The notes under the pieces are model-generated. The model was not told the DNA's origin. It did no database searches and worked only from the letters and a program-made list of their open reading frames with translations. This document shows positions 6,465-10,570 of a DNA stretch of 10,570 bases, piece by piece. The position numbers were made by a program, and so were the translations under genes. The stretch is from Caldifarciminota bacterium (GTDB taxonomy: Bacteria; Hydrothermota; Tepidihabitantia; Tepidihabitantales; CAIPLT01): NCBI GenBank assembly GCA_025061975.1, contig JANXBB010000293.1, forward strand, positions 1 to 10,570, written 5' to 3'. Within the stretch, counting starts at the first letter, position 1. Each line of letters starts with the position of its first letter.

Positions 6465-7088
6465 TTACTTACGACAGCAGCGATATTTATAGGTCTTTTG
6501 AAAATCCCGAGTTAGCTTTTTTACAAGTTCTTCAACCATTGGTCCATAAGTACTTTGTGGATCTTTGGCATCCAATACAAACTTTCCTTCTATAAACCCA
6601 ATATGCCCTACCACTTTACGGGTTTTAGCCGAGTTTGTCCAAATAATTTTACCGGTCTTAGCATCAATAAGTTTGGCAACGATAATCGCTTCGAGATCTC
6701 CTTGAGCCCCGATATAAGAAAGCCCAGGAATAATTGTCACATTGGGTTTAATATCCGAAATCGTCACTTCTCCTAAGAAAATACTACTGACATTATATTT
6801 TGTAGCTGCTGCCTTATAAGCTTCAATCCCCATAGTCTCGATTTTAAGTTCTTTAAGCAACTCCTCTTCTTTACCTAGTTCTAAAATTTCTAAATTCTGT
6901 TGATCTTTAGTAATTTCCGCAATAAATCTTTGGGTAATCAAAGGTTCTAAATTCAAAGCATCCGGGCATTTAAACCGAACAATCCCAATGGTTTCATAAC
7001 CTCGAAGATCAAGTTTTGGCGGTAGTACAATGCGATAACAACTTAAACAAAAAACCGCTAATAAAAAAACGAAGCTTTTATTTTTCAC
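6465..7088 (-). CDS. Probable lipoprotein with a CsgG/LpoB-like domain
   Basis: A 207-residue protein with a signal peptide ending in FCLSC; C17 is the likely lipidated cysteine, although a cysteine at the -3 position is unusual for a lipobox. The mature part follows the CsgG/LpoB/FlgO-type alpha/beta pattern: an initial strand YETIGIVRF (31-39), a helix, a strand LEILEL, a helix, AATKYNVSSIFLGEVTI (94-110) and AKLIDAKTGKIIWTNSAKTRK (138-158), where a family member usually reads variant of D-x-x-T-G-x-I-x-W. It probably sits on the inner face of the outer membrane or in the periplasm; its partner is unknown. It starts with GTG at 7088, inside the end of thyX (11 nt overlap), behind a strong Shine-Dalgarno AGGGGGTGA, so it should be translated from the thyX mRNA. 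The C-terminus carries an odd RCCRK. Confidence 0.72.
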   Translation of the reverse strand: MKNKSFVFLLAVFCLSCYRIVLPPKLDLRGYETIGIVRFKCPDALNLEPLITQRFIAEITKDQQNLEILELGKEEELLKELKIETMGIEAYKAAATKYNVSSIFLGEVTISDIKPNVTIIPGLSYIGAQGDLEAIIVAKLIDAKTGKIIWTNSAKTRKVVGHIGFIEGKFVLDAKDPQSTYGPMVEELVKKLTRDFQKTYKYRCCRK

Positions 7089-8505
7089 AATTCACCCCCT
7101 TAAAGTATTTGTTATACAATTCTTCATAGTGTTCCTTTGAAGTACAAAAAAGCGTTGCAAGGGGCATAACCCTTTTTGCTTCATTTACCATTTGACTAAC
7201 CAGTTTTCTTATGTCCCATTGCGCGGTCCGATCCATTCTTAGACGAGCGATGTGATATAGTTCTCGTAAGTTAACTGTAAGAAGCACCCGCCGTCGATGC
7301 GCTTGGGTTAAAACATAAGGCGCAACATTAGGAAAATCTTGGGCGATTTTTCGATAAGTTTTTTCAGTAAGTTCAATAATTTTTCTAAAATAACTTTCTT
7401 CGTTGGCCTTAATTATTGACTCAGGAATTGTTATCCCTAAATCAATATCATAGTCCGATACAGTTAGAGTAGCCATTCGGTGTCGTTTGAGTTGTGCAAA
7501 TGCGGCACCGGACAGAATAAGTTCGTAGGTTAAATAACAATGTTCGTATTCGCGTAACGCCGGATCATAAAACCGAGCATACTTGAATGTCTGTTTTACA
7601 AGCTCAAGCTTCTTTTCGTAAGTCATGTTTTGAACCTGCTCTTGGGCTTTATTGTACGAACATTTATTTACACACCATAGAAGAGTTGTTAATAATTTAT
7701 CGTCAGCATCTTTAGTGTAATCAATTAGCTGACAAATAATATCTTCTTGTGAATTATCTTTAGGGATAGGGTAATTTTCTTTTAGTTCCCAATAAGTTTT
7801 TCGATCGTAGTCCGTAGCTTTATAGAAAAGAATAATTGATGGTGCGACCTTTACTGCTAAGCGATATAATTTTTTACCGAGTTCTTTTAGTTCTTTTAGT
7901 TCTTGTGATGCCAATCGACGAATCATTAATTCTAAACTTCGTCCGTTGATAGTCATTCCTAACTGAGTTTTACTAGCTAAAGGAGTAACATAACGAGCAT
8001 CTTCCCAAACTTTAGGCAATTCTTTTTCGTTTACCCCAGAAAGGTTTTCTTTTTGCCATAGATTTAATCTCTCAATGAGATAATAATAAGCGTTTAACTG
8101 CTCTGCAACTGTCTTTTGAAAAAGCGCCTCTAACTTAGTTTTCTTTAATTCCTTAGGGATTACATAATCAGCGCTCCATTTAATATATCGCTGAGAAGCT
8201 TCAGTATAAGACACTAGTCGGTGCGCTTCTATTTTCTCAACTGCAAGTCGAGAAATTCCCATGAGATCAAAATTAAATACGCTATGCTCCGCAATTGAAT
8301 GATGCCCCATCTCATAAATAACACGACGATTCTGATCTCGAGCTTTTTTAATCTCTGTTCGAGCTATCTTCCTTAATTCAGGAATTTCTTTATCACTACG
8401 ACTAATCCGCGCATACGCCGCAGAAAAAACCTCAGGAGTTAGAATCCGAGGCTGTTTTTTTAACCCCTCTAAATCAATATTATACCCAGCAAGAACTATT
8501 TTCAT
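7078..8505 (-). CDS. thyX: Double-length FAD-dependent thymidylate synthase-like protein (two ThyX halves)
   Basis: ThyX makes dTMP from dUMP using FAD and methylenetetrahydrofolate. Ordinary ThyX is about 210-250 residues and acts as a tetramer; this protein has 475 and contains two ThyX-like halves. Half 1 (about 25-228): GHHSIAEH (67-74), SRLAVEKIEAHRLVSYTEASQRY (85-107), ARYVTP (170-175), NGRSLELMIRRL (187-198). Half 2 (about 305-455): LKRHRMATLTVSD (339-351), NLRELYHIARLRMDRTAQWDIR region (412-433). The canonical RHR-x7-S signature is split: half 1 has AHR-x7-S (first Arg lost), half 2 has RHR but D at the final position. The C-terminal substrate-binding arm, with AQWDIR, is intact only in half 2. 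Tandem 9 bp repeats (7881-7907) encode the KELKELKEL stretch of half 1. The start ATG at 8505 is 6 nt from a promoter -10 box and lacks a Shine-Dalgarno. The gene leads a two-gene operon with the lipoprotein. Long ThyX-like proteins occur in other lineages; whether this one is catalytic is not certain. Confidence 0.85.
   Translation of the reverse strand: MKIVLAGYNIDLEGLKKQPRILTPEVFSAAYARISRSDKEIPELRKIARTEIKKARDQNRRVIYEMGHHSIAEHSVFNFDLMGISRLAVEKIEAHRLVSYTEASQRYIKWSADYVIPKELKKTKLEALFQKTVAEQLNAYYYLIERLNLWQKENLSGVNEKELPKVWEDARYVTPLASKTQLGMTINGRSLELMIRRLASQELKELKELGKKLYRLAVKVAPSIILFYKATDYDRKTYWELKENYPIPKDNSQEDIICQLIDYTKDADDKLLTTLLWCVNKCSYNKAQEQVQNMTYEKKLELVKQTFKYARFYDPALREYEHCYLTYELILSGAAFAQLKRHRMATLTVSDYDIDLGITIPESIIKANEESYFRKIIELTEKTYRKIAQDFPNVAPYVLTQAHRRRVLLTVNLRELYHIARLRMDRTAQWDIRKLVSQMVNEAKRVMPLATLFCTSKEHYEELYNKYFKGVNCEK
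7092..7100 (-). promoter_or_regulatory. Shine-Dalgarno deciding the GTG start of the lipoprotein gene
   Basis: On the minus strand AGGGGGTGA runs from 7100 to 7092 within the last codons of thyX, about 6 nt from its G-run to the GTG at 7088-7086. No ATG fits this site, so GTG is taken as the start. Confidence 0.75.
7881..7907. repeat. Tandem 9 bp repeat inside thyX
   Basis: GTTCTTTTA occurs twice in tandem (7881-7889, 7890-7898) and is followed by a diverged third copy GTTCTTGTG (7899-7907). On the coding strand it encodes the repetitive KELKELKEL helix of the first ThyX half, at the place where the second half carries the conserved AQWDIR segment. It looks like a local slippage expansion. 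Confidence 0.6.
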
Positions 8506-8511
8506 TAATCA

Positions 8512-8540
8512 AAGATAAATAAAACAAAAGTGATAGTCAA
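8512..8540 (-). promoter_or_regulatory. thyX promoter
   Basis: On the minus strand TTGACT (8540-8535), a 17 nt spacer and TATCTT (8517-8512, 4 of 6). Only 6 nt lie between the -10 box and the ATG at 8505, predicting a leaderless thyX mRNA. Confidence 0.62.
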
Positions 8541-8577
8541 GAATAAAATAAGCCAGTAATAACTATAAGGAAATTAC

Positions 8578-8605
8578 TTGACTTTTTTGAATTTTCCATT
8601 ATGAT
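8578..8605 (+). promoter_or_regulatory. Promoter of the rpmH-rnpA-yidD-yidC cluster
   Basis: TTGACT (8578-8583), a 16 nt spacer and TATGAT (8600-8605, 5 of 6). The -10 box ends 5 nt before the rpmH ATG at 8611, so the operon mRNA should start on or next to the initiation codon. It diverges from the thyX promoter with 37 bp between the two -35 boxes. Confidence 0.68.
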
Positions 8606-8610
8606 ATGTT

Positions 8611-8748
8611 ATGCCAAAACGAACATATCAACCATCGCGCATTAAAAGAAAACGGACGCACGGCTTTCGTGCCCGAATGAAAACTCATTGGGGCCGAAAA
8701 GTGCTTAAACGGCGCCGAGCTAAAGGAAGAAAAAGGTTAACAGTTTAG
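8611..8748 (+). CDS. rpmH: 50S ribosomal protein bL34
   Basis: A 45-residue, strongly basic ribosomal protein of the large subunit. The whole sequence fits the family: [19 protein letters not shown], then [19 protein letters not shown] and the end RKRLTV. The usual bacterial protein has 44-46 residues. There is one extra residue after the initiator methionine compared with the common M-K-R-T-Y start. The tryptophan at residue 27 replaces the more frequent K/R-G/A spacing. It is the first gene of the conserved rpmH-rnpA-yidD-yidC order and lacks a Shine-Dalgarno; the promoter abuts its ATG. dnaA, the frequent upstream neighbour, is replaced here by divergent thyX. Confidence 0.97.
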   Translation: MPKRTYQPSRIKRKRTHGFRARMKTHWGRKVLKRRRAKGRKRLTV

Positions 8749-8775
8749 ACATTTTAAATTTGACGCCATAATAAA

Positions 8776-9165
8776 ATGAATAAAAACTCCACAACGATTA
8801 AACATCATTTAAGGTTTCCGAAATCTGAACGTCTTAGAAAAAAGAAAGAATTTGAGCTCGTGCTAAAGAAAGGTATTACAGTGGCGAGTAATAATTTCAC
8901 ATTAAAATTTCTCCACGGTCCCCGGGTGTTATTTGGAGTTTTAGTTTCACACACAACAGATCCCAAAGCAGTGGTGCGTAATCGAATTAAAAGACGCCTA
9001 CGCGAAATCTATCGAACTAATAAAACGCATTTTTCTTTTAAAGGCAGTTATCTTGTTATCCCCAAGTCCCAAGCAAAAGAACTTGATTATCACAGTATGA
9101 AAGAAGAATTTTTATCATTAGTCCGTGCGCTAAATAAAATCTTAACTGATGAAAATACTAACTAA
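8776..9165 (+). CDS. rnpA: Ribonuclease P protein component
   Basis: A 129-residue basic protein that binds the RNase P RNA and helps it remove 5' leaders from pre-tRNAs. The family signature [17 protein letters not shown] is at residues 64-80, with the RNR core at 68-70. The amino-terminal [21 protein letters not shown] (13-33) and the strand pair VLFGVLVSH are typical, as is [21 protein letters not shown]. The first 12 residues form a short extension. The gene follows rpmH by 27 nt with no Shine-Dalgarno visible, and its last 17 nt overlap yidD. A CATAAT 3 nt before the ATG resembles a -10 box but is too close and lacks a good -35. Confidence 0.95.
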   Translation: MNKNSTTIKHHLRFPKSERLRKKKEFELVLKKGITVASNNFTLKFLHGPRVLFGVLVSHTTDPKAVVRNRIKRRLREIYRTNKTHFSFKGSYLVIPKSQAKELDYHSMKEEFLSLVRALNKILTDENTN

Positions 9166-9367
9166 AATCGGGATTAGAATAATCACGTGCTACCAGGTTT
9201 TTATAAGCCCAATGCTTCCCCGGTCATGTCGATTTTATCCTTCATGTTCTGAGTATGCTAAAGAAGCTCTTAAACGGTATGGTATTGTCCACGGAGGCTT
9301 TTTGGCAATTAAAAGAATTCTTCGATGTAATCCATTTTTTCCGGGCGGATATGATCCGCTTAATTAA
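9149..9367 (+). CDS. yidD: Membrane protein insertion efficiency factor YidD
   Basis: A 72-residue protein associated with the inner membrane and thought to assist YidC-dependent insertion. The family core is complete: [23 protein letters not shown] (15-37), [15 protein letters not shown] (49-63) and PGGYDPL near the end. The conserved cysteines are C27, C33 and C60, and an amphipathic helix makes up the amino terminus. It overlaps the rnpA end by 17 nt in another frame and has no Shine-Dalgarno, suggesting translational coupling. yidC starts 8 nt after its stop. Confidence 0.96.
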   Translation: MKILTKIGIRIITCYQVFISPMLPRSCRFYPSCSEYAKEALKRYGIVHGGFLAIKRILRCNPFFPGGYDPLN

Positions 9368-9375
9368 AGCTAACT

Positions 9376-10570
9376 ATGAGTGATAATTTAAGGTTAATTA
9401 TTGCCTTTGTTGTTGTAATGCTTGTACTCTTTTTGTGGCAACTGTTAATACCTCGGCCCCAACCAGTAGCAGCTCCAACTAATAAAAAAAATGAATCAAT
9501 ATCCGAATCGCACACCGCTCCGCTAAGTAAGCCTCAAGATCAAGAACTTACGACTCCTAAACTGTCGAAATTTGAGAAAGAAACCACACTGTTCCTTGAA
9601 AATTCGTGTCTTAAAATTACATTCAGTAATTATAATGCAGGGATAAAATCGGTCTATTTGAAAAAATATAATGCCGAGTTGGTCCAAAATGAAATTGCAT
9701 TAATAACTTCTCAAGAAAATCCTACAGTGTATAATATTAAATATCACGACTCCTCCACGGTGATTTTTGAGAAAGATATTAATATTATTTATAAATTAGA
9801 GTCTGAATATATTTTATCTTTGACAATTTTATCTGCGGCTTATTATGAAAATATCACATTCGATTACTCAAACGGCTTGGCTTTAACTGAAAAAAATCCC
9901 AAAGACGAATTGCGCCATTTTTCGGTTTTCTATTATCGAGGCCGCCAGAGTTACAAAAAAGGTGCTTCGCGACTCAAACCGCTAACACTTGATAGCATAA
10001 ATTGGGTGGCTTTGCGGTCAAAATATTTTACCTCGGTTCTTTCACTAAAACCTCAATTAGGTAATTTAAAAATAAAGCCTCTGTCAGATATGCGAATTGG
10101 TTATTCGCTTGTAACGCCAATTCGTGATTCCTTCTCAGCAAAATTCTATTTCGGCCCATTAGATTATGACATTTTAAGAAAACACAAAGAAGGCTGGGAA
10201 GCAGTTATGGATTGGGGATGGACTCGTATCTTTAGTCTTGCGATTCTTAAAATTATAAAATTTTTGTACAAATTAGTAAAAAATTATGGTGTTGCAATCA
10301 TTATTTTTGCTTTAATTATGAAAGGCGTCTTCTACCCGCTCACCAGAATCTCAAACAAGCAAATGCGCCAAATGCAACTTCTTCAACCCAAGCTCGAAGA
10401 GTTAAAAAGAAAATATAAAGACGATCCCCAAACTCTTAATCGGGAGACGATGCAACTTTATCGGTTATATAAAATAAATCCTTTTAGCGGATGCCTGCCG
10501 CTTCTTTTTCAATTACCAATTTTTTGGGCACTATATTCAGTCCTCCAACGAACCATTGAACTCCGTGGTG
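9376..10570 (+). CDS. yidC: Membrane protein insertase YidC, partial
   Basis: YidC inserts and folds inner-membrane proteins, alone or with SecYEG. The window holds the first 398 codons, without a frameshift; the rest lies beyond the end. Residues about 6-25 are the N-terminal transmembrane anchor of Gram-negative YidC (RLIIAFVVVMLVLFLWQLL). A low-complexity linker follows. A periplasmic beta-domain runs to about residue 275, somewhat shorter than the E. coli domain. The conserved insertase core begins at DWGWTRIF (279), with NYGVAIIIFALIMKGVFYPLT as the first core helix. K316 stands in the position of the conserved hydrophilic-groove arginine, a substitution seen in some homologues. A coiled-coil hairpin (QMRQMQLLQPKLEELKRKY) and NPFSGCLPLLFQLPIFWALY complete the visible core. 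The ATG at 9376 is 8 nt after yidD and lacks a clear Shine-Dalgarno. Confidence 0.95.
   Translation, partial: MSDNLRLIIAFVVVMLVLFLWQLLIPRPQPVAAPTNKKNESISESHTAPLSKPQDQELTTPKLSKFEKETTLFLENSCLKITFSNYNAGIKSVYLKKYNAELVQNEIALITSQENPTVYNIKYHDSSTVIFEKDINIIYKLESEYILSLTILSAAYYENITFDYSNGLALTEKNPKDELRHFSVFYYRGRQSYKKGASRLKPLTLDSINWVALRSKYFTSVLSLKPQLGNLKIKPLSDMRIGYSLVTPIRDSFSAKFYFGPLDYDILRKHKEGWEAVMDWGWTRIFSLAILKIIKFLYKLVKNYGVAIIIFALIMKGVFYPLTRISNKQMRQMQLLQPKLEELKRKYKDDPQTLNRETMQLYRLYKINPFSGCLPLLFQLPIFWALYSVLQRTIELRG

Noticed and set aside
6555..6776. Plus-strand open frame of 73 residues
   Set aside because: It is antisense to the lipoprotein gene, with no signal, promoter or family resemblance.
8744..8772. 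Possible separate rnpA promoter (TTTAGA-17-CATAAT)
   Set aside because: The -35 is poor and the -10 box ends only 3 nt before the ATG, so transcription would start inside the coding sequence. Co-transcription from the rpmH promoter explains the gene.

Overview
The window is ordinary chromosomal DNA from an AT-rich (mid to high 30s % G+C by eye) Gram-negative, diderm bacterium. The diderm inference rests on a YidC with an N-terminal anchor helix plus a periplasmic domain, an outer-membrane beta-barrel protein, a lipoprotein and secreted proteins. One secreted protein joins a cleaved-adhesin domain, six kelch-like repeats and a C-terminal domain like a type IX secretion sorting domain. That combination is common in Bacteroidota and in candidate phyla such as WOR-3/Stahlbacteria. 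I lean to the latter group, but the window holds no rRNA to confirm it. There are no tRNAs, CRISPR arrays, intact insertion sequences or prophage genes.

Layout. 1-1241 (-): secreted M16 zinc peptidase, 3' end outside the window. 1354-3258 (+): modular secreted protein, divergent from the peptidase. 3259-3680: 422 bp mostly non-coding stretch with short repeats, ending in the promoter and leader of an HU gene. 3681-3962 (+): HU, closed by a strong hairpin terminator. 4041-6444 (+): mtnA and an outer-membrane barrel gene overlapping by 11 nt. These converge, with a 20 bp gap, on a minus-strand pair, 8505-6465: a double-length ThyX-type protein and a CsgG/LpoB-like lipoprotein, also overlapping by 11 nt. 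8611-10570 (+): the classic rpmH-rnpA-yidD-yidC cluster (ribosomal protein bL34, RNase P protein, membrane-insertion factors), divergent from thyX; yidC runs off the end.

The most notable signals are regulatory. Six good sigma-70-type promoters can be read by eye, and four of them (M16 peptidase, mtnA, thyX, rpmH) put the -10 box only 5-7 nt before the start codon, so these mRNAs should be leaderless. The other two (secreted kelch protein, HU) precede genes with strong Shine-Dalgarno sequences. The mtnA -35 box lies inside the HU terminator stem. The ThyX protein is about twice the normal length and contains two ThyX-like halves whose signature motifs are degenerate in different positions. 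No undescribed defence or mobile system is evident. The novelty lies in transcript architecture, the double ThyX, and the uncharacterised envelope proteins coupled to metabolic genes.
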